The translations under genes and the position numbers were made by a program. A stretch of DNA of 64,000 nt from Cymbidium sinense (taxonomy: Eukaryota > Streptophyta > Magnoliopsida > Asparagales > Orchidaceae), in NCBI GenBank assembly GCA_021442155.1, contig JAKCPB010001370.1:48260-112259 (forward strand), read 5' to 3'. This document shows positions 11,590-22,859 of the stretch, in pieces; position 1 is the first letter of the stretch, and each line of letters opens with the position of its first letter. The notes beneath the pieces are model-generated. The model did not search any database, was not told the origin of the DNA, and saw nothing but the letters and a program-made list of their open reading frames with translations.

Positions 11590-12560
11590 AATTCAAAGGC
11601 TTGAACATGATCTGGCCATTTGCATGATGCTTCAACATTGACCATGGCTGTAGTGAGTTATATTATTTGGGCTCCTCCTCAAATTATGGATGCTTTAGCT
11701 AGGGCATCTGACACTTTGGGGCTTGGCAGACCTAATGCTACTTCTTATACTAAATATTTTAAGGAAGCGCTCTCTGGTAAGACTTCTCTCACTGTTGATT
11801 TTATTAATATCATTTTGATGTCTTTTAGAGGTTTGTCGGTCATAGTGTGCTCTGATGTGGATGTTGAAAAGTTGGTAAAACCATTAAAATTTTCTCTTCC
11901 TGATAAAGTTTCTTTGTGTCATCAAATTTGGATAAGATCACTCTTTTTTCCATAATCTCAAGCTTACGCTTTCTTGATTAGTCTTATTGACCAGCATATC
12001 ACGATTCAACTTTCTAATGATTTAGATTATTCATATGTCTTTTCATTTCATTCTTATTTCATCTTTAATTGTCAAATGCATTTTTGAAGTGGTCACCTTT
12101 TGACATTAAGGAGGAATCTCCTATTGTCCTATGTGGTTATCTCTTCTATATATGCATTCATTTTGTTACCCATCATGCTTTTTTGCTATCGGGGCTTTAT
12201 TTGGTTGGCCTTTACCTCGAAGCGACCACTGAGCGATCTCGCCCTTCTATAGCTTGAATCCTCGTGGAATTAGACATAACTAAAAAATATCCTAAGGAAG
12301 TTTGTATAGGCTCTGAAAAATATGGGTATTGGCAAAAAGTTGAATTGGAGAACCTTCTAATTTTTTATTCCCATTGTAAATTTTATTGTCATGATAATTT
12401 GAAATATTTTATTTTCCATCCCCACTTAAAAAAATGAAATCCTCCTAAAGAGAATGTTGTTCCTAATCGTGAGCCAATCCCTACTTATGTTCAGAAATTG
12501 GCCTCGGATCATAAGAATGGTATGAAGGCTGTTATTGAGGTTGATTCCTTGGATATTAGA
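11590..12560 (+). pseudogene. LINE-1 ORF1 remnant (DUF4283-like, zinc knuckle)
   Basis: The frame at 11,620-11,955 contains YFKEALSGK, ISFRG-like LMSFRG and VEKLVKPLKFSLPDK, which align with the ORF1 of the minus-strand copy (FKEVLVGK, ISFRG, MERLAKPFEFMLVGK). After frameshifts, 12,069-12,257 gives KWSPFDIKEESPIVLCGY, again matching that copy. Near 12,370-12,400 the zinc knuckle is recognisable but broken (SHCKFYCH; first and last Cys replaced by Tyr). ORF1 proteins of this class bind element RNA. The start is uncertain because the frame is damaged. Confidence 0.75.
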
Positions 12561-13133
12561 GTTAATCATGTTAAATAAGTTTCGACTCCCACTATTTATA
12601 TAGATTGGATTTTCAAAATGGGAAGGATGATTTACCTCTTTTCCTTCTTTGAATTTGAATATTTCTAATGTGAGAATAATAAATTTTCAAAGTTATTGGA
12701 AGAAGATTCAATTTCCTTTGATTTTATTCCTGCATCTATGTTAGCTTTGATCGATGGAAATGAAGCTTTTAATGAGGATTTAAATGATGTTGAGCATCAA
12801 AAACATTTTTGATGGATTGTGGTTTAAATGGTTCTAAATCATCAGTCTCTCATTTCTAATCTTGATATTCATGTTAATCCTACTTTTCAACTTAATATGG
12901 ATTTGGAAAGGGTGAACTCCCCTCAAACACTTGGAGAATTCTCTAAATTTGTGACCAATGTTACTAAATCTTACTCATGATGACTCTAGGGAAAATAAAA
13001 TGGTTTTCAAACTTATCATGCTAAAAAAAAGTGTTAAAAATTACGCTCCTAAATTGTCCAAAAACACTAGATCTGTTGCGGCTTCTTACTTCTCCCTTAA
13101 TTAACCTTTTCTTAACTCCTTTTTATTTTACTT

Positions 13134-16100
13134 ATGTTTAATTTTCTTATTTTGAATGTTAGATTGGTACCCTCTCTATTCACAATCTTATTTGAAATCT
13201 TTGTCGCATTCATAATATTTATTTACTTATTATTCTGGAGCCTCTTATTCATGCTAATAAAATTAACCATGTTGCCAGAATGATCAACTTCAATAAATTT
13301 TTCTATAATGTTAGTAATAAGATTTGGTGTTTTTGGAATAATTTGTTGAGGTTTCTATTATTGATGATTTTCAACAAGTTGTCAATGCTCAAATCTCATA
13401 TAGTCACTATTGTGTTTTTGGCTCTTTTATTTATATATCTTGTCATAGATCTAGTAGAAATCTTTTTTAGGATAATTTGAGGAATTTTGCTACCTCGATC
13501 AACAAACCTTGGTTTCTGGGTTGTGATTTCAACACTATTTTATTCTCTTATGAACAAAGTGGTGACTGCTCTCCCAATATTCATTCTATGGAAGATTTTT
13601 TAATATGATCCTTGATTGTAATTTGATTGATATTGGCTTTAAGGGTTCTAATTATACTTGGCAAAACTCTAGACTTTGGCAAGGTTGGACGATTCTTTTA
13701 ATACTCATTGGATTACTCAATGGCATATTACTTGTTGATCATTTAAGTAGAACCTTGTCGATCATGCTCACTTCTTATTTCTATTAAAGATAATTCTAAT
13801 AGATTACATAAATCCTCTCCTTTTAGATTTCAGGACATGTGGATTTAGCATATTGATTTTTTTTGATGTTGTAATAATATTGGAAAGCCCCTTTACATCT
13901 AATAATTGATTATGGGGATGAATAGACTTTGGTTTAAACTTAAAGACTTAAAAAAATTTGGGTTGGTAGAACAAGCATTATTTTAAAAATCTTTTTGCTA
14001 ATATTAAAGAAATGGAAAGATTTTTTTGTGATCTTGAAGTCCCTATTATGTCTGATTCTTCTTAGATTAAGGACTTGGTAGGGAAAGACAAACTTATTAA
14101 CTTCAAAATATGGAAGAGACTTACTTGCCAAAAGCTCTAGTAAGCATATTGATGGTGATAGGAATACTAGGTATTTTCATGTTGTAGTTAATAAAAAGAA
14201 ATCTTTAAATAATATTCAAAAAATTAAAGATGACAATGGTGTTTGGATTATAGAGAACAATGATATTAAGGAATTGGTTATTAATTACTTCATAAATATG
14301 CTTAATAAGAGTTACTCTTATGAAGCTATTTCTAAATCGCATTAGATTCCTGCTATTATTACAAATGATGAAAATGATTTGCTTACCATCTGCTAATGAA
14401 GATGAAATTTTTAAAGTCCTTAATAGCATGAATATAGATTATGTTACTAGTTGGAGGTTTCACTACTTAATTTTTCAAAATGTTGGTTTATCATTAAAAA
14501 TGATTTGATTGAGGCTATGGTTGATTTTTTTTAATGTAATCCTTTTCTAGATATTTTCTAGTACTTATCATTTTCATACCTAAGAAAGATAATCTGACTA
14601 TTGAGTGATTTTAGACATATTAGTCTTTGCACCTTCTTCAATAAGTTGATTTCCAAAATTCTAACCAAAATTCTTAGTCCTTTACTTAATAAAATTATCT
14701 CTCTCAACTAAACTAGTTTTGTTAGAGGTAGATCTATTTTTGTTTATATTTTGTTGGACCCAAAATTAATTCATGATCTTGACGCCAAGACTAGAGGTGG
14801 CAACATTCTTTTCAAATTAGATATTACCAAAGCCTTTGATAACATTTCTTAGGACTTTCTTTTCTATATTCTAAATTTATTTATTTTATTAAAAATTATA
14901 TTAATAATGCATGGTTTTCGATTTTTCTTAATGGGGGAAGCCTTGGGTTTCTTTCCCTCTTCCTTGGCTTAAGACAAGGGGATCCTTTATCTCCCTTTAT
15001 TTATTATCATGTTGAGTACTTATCTAGGAGCATCAATGATTTATTCTTTAACAATCTTAGTATGTACTATAGAACTTGGTGGTCTTCTATTTCCCATTTA
15101 AGCTTTGCAGATGATTTCATTATTTTTTGCAATAATTTTATTCATCATATCAAGCATCTCAAGTATTTTTAAATAAATTTGGTAGAAAGTGGCCTTTCTA
15201 TCAATGATAAGAAAAGCTATTTTATCACTTCCTCTCTTATCTCAATAATAAAATCAATCAAATCCATATCACTAATTTTAAGCATCAACACTTACCTCTA
15301 AGTACTTGGGTTCTCCTCTCTTTAAAAAAAAATTATCCCATCTCTTTGATGAGTTAATTCAAAAAATTTTAAATAAAATTTTCTTTGGGAATTCCATTTA
15401 CTTTCCTTTGGTGGCTCACAATTCTTAAAAGCACTCTCAATTCAATGCCTCTTTATTTGATTCAAACTATTATCCCTACTAATGCTACACTCATCAGAAT
15501 TGATCGCTTGCTTAATAAATTTTTTTGGCGTTCCAATAACTCTACCAAAAGAATGCATTGGACATCTTGACATAAATCTTATGGTACTTTTGGTAATGGT
15601 GCTCTAGGTTGCAAACCTATTCATGAAGCACCGCCTCTCATAAGCTGGTGGAATTTTAGAAAGAATGATAGCCTTTGGGCTAATTTTATGATGGAAAAAT
15701 ATTACCAAGGTAAACACCCTCTTATCTGCTTATAAAGTTGGTGACTCTCCAGTTTGGAAAAGGCTTTGCTCCATTAAATGGGTTAGAATCCTTAATAATA
15801 TCTTGGGGCATTCATTGGGTACTTATTTCTTTTGGCAAGACAACTAGGTAATCCATTGACACCCTTTTATCTACCCACTCTCTTTGCTATCAAAGTTAAC
15901 TCTTTTTTGGCTTAATAACAATTGGAATGAAAGTAAACTTAGAATTATATCCCTATTTCTCTTTTTTGATAATTTTAGAAATATCCTCATTTCTTTTAAC
16001 AAACTGATCAAATTCTTTTAAGCTTTCTTATAATGGCGATTTTGTTCTTAAATAAGTTTGGAATTTTATTAGAGATAAGTAGAACCCCTCAATGTCTTTA

Positions 16101-17115
16101 TTAAACTTTGGAACAATATCATTCCCATTTCTATTTGGTTTTAGCTTGGAGGGTTTTGAATAACTTTATTCTTGTGGACTCTTTGCTGGACTAAAGGTTT
16201 TATTTACCATCAAAATGCTATTGTTTCTTTCATATTGAAAATGTAAATCATGTTTTTGTCAATGGAGCTATTGCTTCTAAATTATGGCTTTGGTATGATG
16301 ATTTATTTAATTCCAACTATTTTCATGGTTCTCTTTCTTTATATCAACTTCTTGAAGTTTATTTCAAAAAAAAGTGAAAGGTCATATCAAAGTTTTAATT
16401 GCTATTACTCTTTCTGGTTCATCACGGATGGATAGAAATGATGCTAAATATCATGGCACTCCTATGAACCATAAAGGATCCTTGCTAGAACTAAAGAAAA
16501 AATTCATGCTTGTGTTTAATGACAATCTTATTAGTAACCATTTTAGAGGCTATAAATTTGTGGCTAAAAATTGGGTATTTATTTAGCGACTTGGACCCTT
16601 ATAAAGGTTCTAGGATTATCCATTGGATCAAACCTAAAGACAACTTGATTAAAGCAAATCGATGGTTACGTAGCTTCCAATAAATATGGCTGTGGTGGTA
16701 TCCTTAGCGATTTTAAAGGTACTATCATTTCTGCTTTTACCTATCCTCTCAAAGCCTATTTTGTTATTTTTGCTGAGCTTATGGCTATTCATAAAGCTAT
16801 TGAAATTTGTTTGAATAGAGTTTTCTTAACATTAAGATTGAATTTTATGCTCTCTTGCTTCTTGACATGCTTAATTCAAATAGAAATGGGAATGTTGAAT
16901 TATTTTATCTCCTTAATCATACAAAAAATCTTCTTTCTCAAGTTTATTTTAAACTTTCCCACATCCTTCGTGAAGTTAATGCTTGTGTTGATTACTTAGC
17001 TAATTTAGGTGCCAACTTAACTGAGTTCACTTTATTTGACATCCAAACATTGCCTAAACTATTAAGAGGCTTGCTTAATCTGGATAATATTGGATTGCCT
17101 TATCTTAAATTATAA
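13134..17115 (+). pseudogene. LINE-1 ORF2 remnant: endonuclease, RT, RNase H
   Basis: ATG at 13,134 opens MFNFLILNVR, the usual start of the APE-like endonuclease. Further endonuclease pieces are GCDFNTILFS (near 13,524) and DCNLIDIGFKGSNYTWQN (13,611 on). The RT shows FKLDITKAFDNIS with its catalytic Asp codon at 14,820-14,822, then a TAG at 14,850 where a Trp is expected, LRQGDPLSP (near 14,970) and SFADDFIIF with the Asp pair at 15,110-15,115 in a different frame. A zf-RVT-like region follows (SLPLYLI-type, 15,385-15,570) with the MDRNDAK motif near 16,425. The RNase H C-terminus (SHILREVNACVDYLANLGA) ends at 17,115. Several frameshifts exclude function. Confidence 0.85.
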
Positions 17116-19086
17116 TTTCTTGGCTTGGTTTCTTTTGTGTTGGTTTTTGATGAGCCTTTGCTTATGTTTGTCCTTTGTTAAACCCTCTTTGGGTTGTGGT
17201 TATTTTCTTATTTTCACTCTTTGACTGGAGCTAGTTATCACTTTTGACCTTTTACTTTTAGGTTGGCCTGGTGTTTACTCCCTGGTGGTTATTATCATTA
17301 CAGCCTAGGTTGATTTGGTTTTTTTTGGCCTGGTGGCTGCTGTCTGCTTGGTTGGCTTTTTACCACATTTTCTCCTTGATTGTTTTTGATAACCTCCTAT
17401 TGGATTGTGGATTTGTTTGATTTTGGCTTTTTCTCCTGTATGGATTTTGCCTCATTTTGGGGCTGGTTGCTCACTTACCTATTTTGGATCTACTATTATG
17501 GTGGTTGAATGGGTGGTTTTATTGCCCTTACTGGGTTGACTAGTAGTGTTGGCTGGTTAGGTTGGTTGGCTAGTTAGCTATTTTGGCTATTTTCTCCTTT
17601 TTTGTTGGTGACATATCCAGGGGACTATTGGTGGTTTAGATCTGGCTTCATTTTGGAATGGTGGAGATTTTTATTTAGATATTACTTTCTTTGTCTTATT
17701 GACTGGGGCTTGGTGGTCAGTTTTACTATTTTTTTTTTGTTTCTTTTGGTTTTGGTTTTGTCCTCCCCTATTTTAGCCTTCTTCTCTTGGCTGCAGTGGC
17801 TTTGGGTTTGGTGATTATTTTGGGTTGGCTAGTTTGGGCTTTTTTGGTTGATGTTATTTTCACAGGCTCTTGGGTGATTTTGGCTTGATACTTGTTGGTA
17901 CATTGACTTGGGTTTTCTGTTGCTGTGGAGGTTGGCTAGGAGGCTATGTTGGTTAGCTGGATTGGTTGGTTGTTTCTTTATTATGTGGTGTTTTGCTAGT
18001 TTTTTTGCTTTTTCTTGGCTGATGGGGGATCTTTCCTTTGTTGGTTACTAATGATAGGCTATTCTATGGTGGTTGCTTTATCGATGTTTTACTTAGCTGC
18101 TTTGGTGGGAGGACTTTTTGTTATCGTTGCAATTTTGGTCGGATGCCTTTCTCTTTGTTGGTTTTTTTTCTTCTTCTTGGCCAATTTGCTGCAACCTTTC
18201 ACTGTGCTAGTCGAACCTTTTTTGATCCTTTTGAATTGGGATTTTTGGTTTATCATGGTTGGTGGCTGCCTTTGGCTTCCTTTTGGGTGTGCTAGTCTTG
18301 GTTGTTGGCTTGTTAAGGTTTGCTGGTGGTCATTTTTGTGGTGTAACTACTTAGTTCCATTAGCTTGGCCAATGATCTTGCTTTACCTTCTAGGTTGCTG
18401 GCTTTATGTGATTGGCCTGTTGTAGGTTTTAGTTGGTGGGTTGGCTACTTAATGGCTACTAGTTGGTTATTTTCTCTATTTATTTGGTGTAGGATTGGAT
18501 CACTATGGACTACTTTCCTTGGATGGCTACTAGTATAAGGTATGATGTCTATGATGGCTTTGATGTTACTCACCTCCTCTCTTTGGTTGGTAGCTTTACA
18601 TATGATTGTAACTATTTTTATGAAGTTTGGATGCTAATATGTATTGTTGCCCCTTGAGATGATCTTAAGCGAGCCTTTTCTTTCTCACTCTCTCTTTTGC
18701 TCTCTTTATCCTTATCCTTTTAGCTATGACTTTTCCTTGGTAGTGTTTTTTGCAAAATTCTTTCATAGGTTGGATCTTTATTGAAGGCCTGGTCATTTCT
18801 CAGTCATCTCTATTGTTGTTACTATGGAGCTTGCTTATCTTGCTTTCTCAAAGGAATCATGAACTGTTGTTGACTCAACCATTTTTTTGTGTTCATGCTT
18901 TGTTTTGTTTTACTCTGTGTCATTTTTCTCTCATGCTTTTTAGTGGTTATTTTTGCTGTTTTGTTTATTTTGCTCTTCTAATTCACTTAGATGAGGGTTT
19001 AGCTCTTTAGGTTTCTTGTAGCTCCACGAGCGGCAGAATTTTGTGCTTTACCTCTTTAAAGACATTATATCTTTTTCTTTTATGGA
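17116..19086 (+). other. LINE-1 long T/G-rich 3' region
   Basis: About 2 kb of T- and G-rich, A-poor sequence follows RNase H. It holds open frames of hydrophobic Trp/Leu/Phe-rich sense (for example 18,015-18,425). Low A content depletes stop codons, so long frames are expected by chance. The corresponding regions of the other two copies have similar composition. I treat it as 3' UTR. Confidence 0.6.
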
Positions 19087-19116
19087 AATAAAATTCTCAC
19101 TTTTTCTAACAAAAAA

Positions 19117-19947
19117 CCACTAAACCTAAACTAATCTTAACCTCTAAACCCCCAACCTAAATGCTAAACCCTAAATAACCCTAAACTAAATCCTCCCCAC
19201 CTAAAACCTCCCTCCAAAAACCCTAAACCCTAAATCTAAGATCTAACCTATAACTCCTAAACCTACCACTAAACCCCAACCAGACCTGAGCCAAATCTAC
19301 CCACCACTGAGCTCTGACCCTGACCCTAAACCCTAGGCCCTGCGTTTTGAGCCTGGGCCTACCAACTGACCTACTACCATGACCCTGGATAAATGACTTT
19401 GGACCTGGGCCCTAAATGACCTTCACTGAGCTGACCTGGGCCCTAAACCCTGGGCTAAACACTACCCTACCTGGGCTCCCTCCCCAAGGCCCTGGGCCTC
19501 TGACCTAACTCCTAAACCCAACTTACTACTAAACTAAATAAAACCTAAAAATAAAATAAATATAAAACCTAAACCTAAATAAAATTAAATAATAAAATAA
19601 AAATAAAACTAAACTAAACCTTAACCTAAACCTAAAATAAAATAAAATAAGAACCTAAAAAAAAAACCTAAACCTAAACTAAAATTAAAATAAAATAAAC
19701 TAATAAAATAAACCAAAATAAGATAAATAAAACCTAAACTAAACTAAAAAAATAAAATAAACTAAGAATAAAAAACCTAAATAAAAAATAAAACTAAATG
19801 TAAAATAAAAAAATAAACTTAAAATAAACCTAAAGAAAATAAAATAGAAATTAAATAAAAACATAAACCTAAAAAAAACTTAAAAATAAATAAAAAATAA
19901 AACTTAAACCCTAAATCCTATTAAACCTAAACCTAAACCTAAACACT
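19117..19947 (+). repeat. Telomere-like array with C-rich and A-rich zones
   Basis: Starts directly after the LINE A-tail. 19,117-19,545 is CCCTAAA-derived but drifts into C/G-rich words (CCTGGGCC, GACCTGGG). 19,545-19,905 is the A-rich variant (AAATAAAACCTAAA). 19,905-19,947 is CCTAAACC up to the next retropseudogene. The C/G-rich zone has a reverse-complement counterpart at 37,140-37,760. Confidence 0.85.
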
Positions 19948-20391
19948 AAGAATGGACAGAAACTTGATAGCAGGGACATCACCGTCAACAAGGCTCAGTC
20001 TAGATCTAGCGATCGAGGCGAAGATGGAGGTGGCAGTTATCGCAGTGGTGGTGGGGGATCTGGAGGTGTTGGTGGATATGGTGGTGGTGGTTTTAGCAAT
20101 GGTGGTTATGGAAGCAAGAGGAGCGATGGAGGTTAGGTGGTGTGAGGAGATATCGAGGATATGATGGTAGATCGCTACTGAGAGGGGTGGTTCTGAGCAG
20201 ATAATCTAGAACGACCCATCGGTCTACTCATGGAACTATGTCATTAAAGTGGACTAAGTTATCTAGGGTTTTGATTTCTCTATGCTCATTTTTATCTATG
20301 TTGTTGCTCGTGTCTTAGAAAACTTAAATGTTACGTGGTTGATGAAATTAAAAGAAGAAATGTTGAATCCAAATTTGTCATGTTAAAAAAA
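19948..20391 (+). pseudogene. Glycine-rich RNA-binding protein retropseudogene, copy 2
   Basis: Begins at the same codon pair (AAG AAT) as copy 1. The frame from 19,948 reads LDSRDITVNKAQSRS and then a Gly/Ser-rich tail (SYRSGGGGSGGVGGYGGGG) open to TAG at 20,134-20,136; a frameshift precedes this, since the Tyr/Arg-rich end continues out of frame. The 3' UTR matches copy 1 (TGATGAAATTAAAAGAAGAAATG) and ends in A7 at 20,385-20,391, followed by CCCTAAA DNA. The two sites that are stops in copy 1 (9783, 9789) read Lys and Gln here, so the copies decayed independently after separating. Confidence 0.8.
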
Positions 20392-21520
20392 CCAAAACTC
20401 TAAACCCTCAACTAAATCCTAAACCCTAAAATCAAAACCTAAACCCTAAACCCTAAACCCTAAAAACCCTAAACCCTAAACCCTAAACCCTAAACCACCC
20501 TAAAACCCTAAACCCTAAAACCAAAACTAAAAAACCCTAAACCCTAAACCTAACCCTAAAGTTAAAACTAAACCTAAAATAAAACCTAAAAAATAAATTA
20601 AATAAAACCTAAACCAAAATAAAATAAAAAATTAAAATAAGTAACATAAACTACCTAAAACTAAACAAAATAAAATAAAAAATAAAATAAAAACTAAACT
20701 AAAAAAATAAAAACCTAAAATAATAAAAACTAAACCTAAAAATAATAATAAAATAATCCTTAAATAAATACAATAAAATAAATAAAACCAAAACTAAGTA
20801 ATAAACCTAAAATAAATAAATACATAAAATTTAACTAAAATCTAAAATAATAAAATAAACCTAAACCTAAACTAAAATAAATAAAACCTAAAACCAAACC
20901 TAAAATAAACTAAACCTAACTTAACCAAACTCTAAATGAAATAAAATAAACTAAAATAAACCTAAACCTAAACTAAAAATAAAACCTCATAAACTTAAAA
21001 TAAAAAAAAGCTAAAAAAAGTAAATTAAAAAACCTAAACTTAAACCTAAACCTAAACCTAAAAAAAACTAAATAAAAAAACCTAAACTAAAATAAATACC
21101 AAATAAATAAACTAAATTAATTAAAATAAAATAAACCTAAATCAAAATAAATAAAATAAAATAAACTAAAAAAATATAAATAAACTAAAAAATAAAAAAT
21201 AAACTAAATAAACTAAACCTACCCGTTTACATAATTTTAAGAAAATAAAAATATAAAAATAAATAAAGTAAAACTAAAATAAAAACCCTAACCCTAAACC
21301 CTAAGCCCTAAAACTAACCCTAAAGTCGAAACTATAAACCTTAAACCTACAACCCATAACCATAAACCCTAAACCCTAAAACCCTAAACCCTAAACCCTA
21401 AACCCTAAACCCTCAAACCCTAAACCCTAATACCTAAACCCTAAACCCTAAAAAATCATAAACCCTAAACCCTAAACTAATCCTAAACTATAAACCCAAA
21501 ATCCTAAAAACCTAAAATCA
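20392..21520 (+). repeat. Telomere-like array with A-rich variant core
   Basis: Same three-zone order as after copy 1: CCCTAAA (20,392-20,570), A-rich AAATAAA/CCTAAA words (20,570-21,280), then CCCTAAA (21,280-21,520). The motif CTAAACCTACCCGTTTACAT near 21,214 matches those near 27,555 and, inverted, near 27,970. Confidence 0.85.
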
Positions 21521-22550
21521 TATGAGCTTTATATGCCATAGTAAACCACCTCTCTCAAGTTTCATAAGATCACAATAGCTTCTGTTCATGGTCAAATGAA
21601 GAAGAAATCTACTTAATTTTAGACACCTAGTGTCCATCTATCAAAATCCTATTTTATCTAAATAGCCTATCATCTAGAACTCCTCTCTAATCGATATTAT
21701 CATCTCAATGTAGCTCTTTCAATTTCTAATATGTCAGGAGCTAAATCAGCTTTAAAAATGCTCTAGTTAGATTTCAATGCTTTGAGGCGTGCTCAAGATT
21801 TTGGTGAATTAAGACTTGATGTGAAGTATTGCTAAATGAGATTTTTATAGTAGTGATTGTATCTGACAAAATCTCTTGATAAGTAGTGCGTAACAAGAAT
21901 AATCCAAACTCAATATCTTTGCATATGGATTTCCAAAACTATAGCTCTCCTACTATCAAACTCAACGTGGCAACATAATGTAATAAATAGTTTGCTTCAA
22001 CATAAAAACAAGAATGCTCAAGTAAAACTCCTAAGTCAATGCTTTGAAATAGGTGGCATAGTGTTGTGAGAGATTTATGGCACTCACAAATTTTTTGTTG
22101 ACATCTAAAACATGATTTAAAGTTATTTTAAATCCTAACATAGATCACATCTTTTCTATTTTGTTTTATTGGTAGTAGTGTTCATTTAGATGTATTCATT
22201 TGAATTTGATTTAATGGTGGAAAGAATAATTCCAATAATTGATGGCATTCTTTTAGTTTCAAGAATTTTTGATATTACTTGAAATCTAAAGTTTGTTGAA
22301 AAGCAACATGCAAATTAATTTTATGTAGTGTCTCTTTCAAATTTAGGGCTCAAGACGATCTAAACCTAAACAACATTAATTTAATCTTTCCCTAATTTTA
22401 GAAGATAAAAATAATACCTCAAATTGGTTCATGTACATTTATAAATTTACTTTTTTGCATTAGCGAGTTAAGCTCTAAAATTGATCTTAGTTGGATAAAA
22501 ATATGTTTATTTTAAAAAAAATTCATTTCAACCATGTAAAACTTTGTTCT
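21521..22550 (-). mobile_element. Ty1/copia-like remnant inside the telomere-like arrays
   Basis: A 1-kb non-repeat island between two CCCTAAA arrays. Its only coding trace is the copia RNase H C-terminus on the minus strand (22,015-21,730). The remaining flanks (21,521-21,730 and 22,015-22,550) show no recognisable gene and could be 3' UTR, LTR or decayed pol. Unlike the LINE and retropseudogene insertions it reads against the CCCTAAA sense. Confidence 0.5.
21730..22015 (-). pseudogene. Copia pol C-terminal RNase H remnant
   Basis: Minus-strand translation gives SCFYVEANY (position-for-position with the S...AEAEY motif of copia RNase H), then after an apparent deletion KDIEFGLFLLR (the TKHIE..FHFVR-type motif), TSHQV (the S..DQLADI region) and, in another frame, ALKSN, a stop and SIFKADLAP (the SKLGI..LAP-type end). 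Order and spacing of the last three motifs fit the family. At least one frameshift, one stop and an internal deletion of about 40 residues are inferred. Each motif alone is weak; the ordered series supports the call. Confidence 0.5.
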
Positions 22551-22837
22551 AAACCAAAAACTCTAAACTAACCACAAACCTTAATCCCAAAATGCTAAAC
22601 CCTAAATCTAACCCTAAACCTTAAACTATAAACCCTAAACCCTAAATCCTAAAACCCTAAATTGTAAACCCTAAACCCTAAACCTTAAAACCCTAAACCC
22701 TAAATCGTAAACCTACAATCCTAAACCTACAAATCTAAAACCTACAACCATAAAGCCTAAAGCCTAAACCTAAACCCTAAACCCTAAACCTTAAACCATA
22801 AACCCTAAACCCTAAACCCTAAACCCTAAACCCAAAA
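22551..22837 (+). repeat. Telomere-like array (CCCTAAA)
   Basis: CCCTAAA with variants including CCTTAAA and CCTACAA, ending in several near-perfect units (22,795-22,833) directly before the truncated 5' end of LINE-2. Confidence 0.9.
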
Positions 22838-22859
22838 AATTAGTTACACTACCCTATTT

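Larger units (their letters stand above)
11505..19116 (+). mobile_element. LINE-1: near full-length L1-type retrotransposon
   Basis: A plant L1-type element of about 7.6 kb. It has a pyrimidine-rich 5' UTR (from about 11,500), ORF1 remnant (11,590-12,560), ORF2 remnant (13,134-17,115; endonuclease, RT, RNase H), a long T/G-rich 3' region (17,116-19,086), an AATAAA signal at 19,087-19,092 and an A6 tail at 19,111-19,116. Both ends abut telomere-like DNA and the element reads in the CCCTAAA sense. Many stops and frameshifts make it inactive. It is the most diverged of the three copies here. No target-site duplication can be recognised because both flanks are repetitive. Confidence 0.85.

Noticed and set aside
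18015..18425. A membrane protein gene
   Set aside because: It lies in the T/G-rich LINE 3' region where stops are rare by composition. Similar frames occur in other phases, with no sign of a gene of its own.
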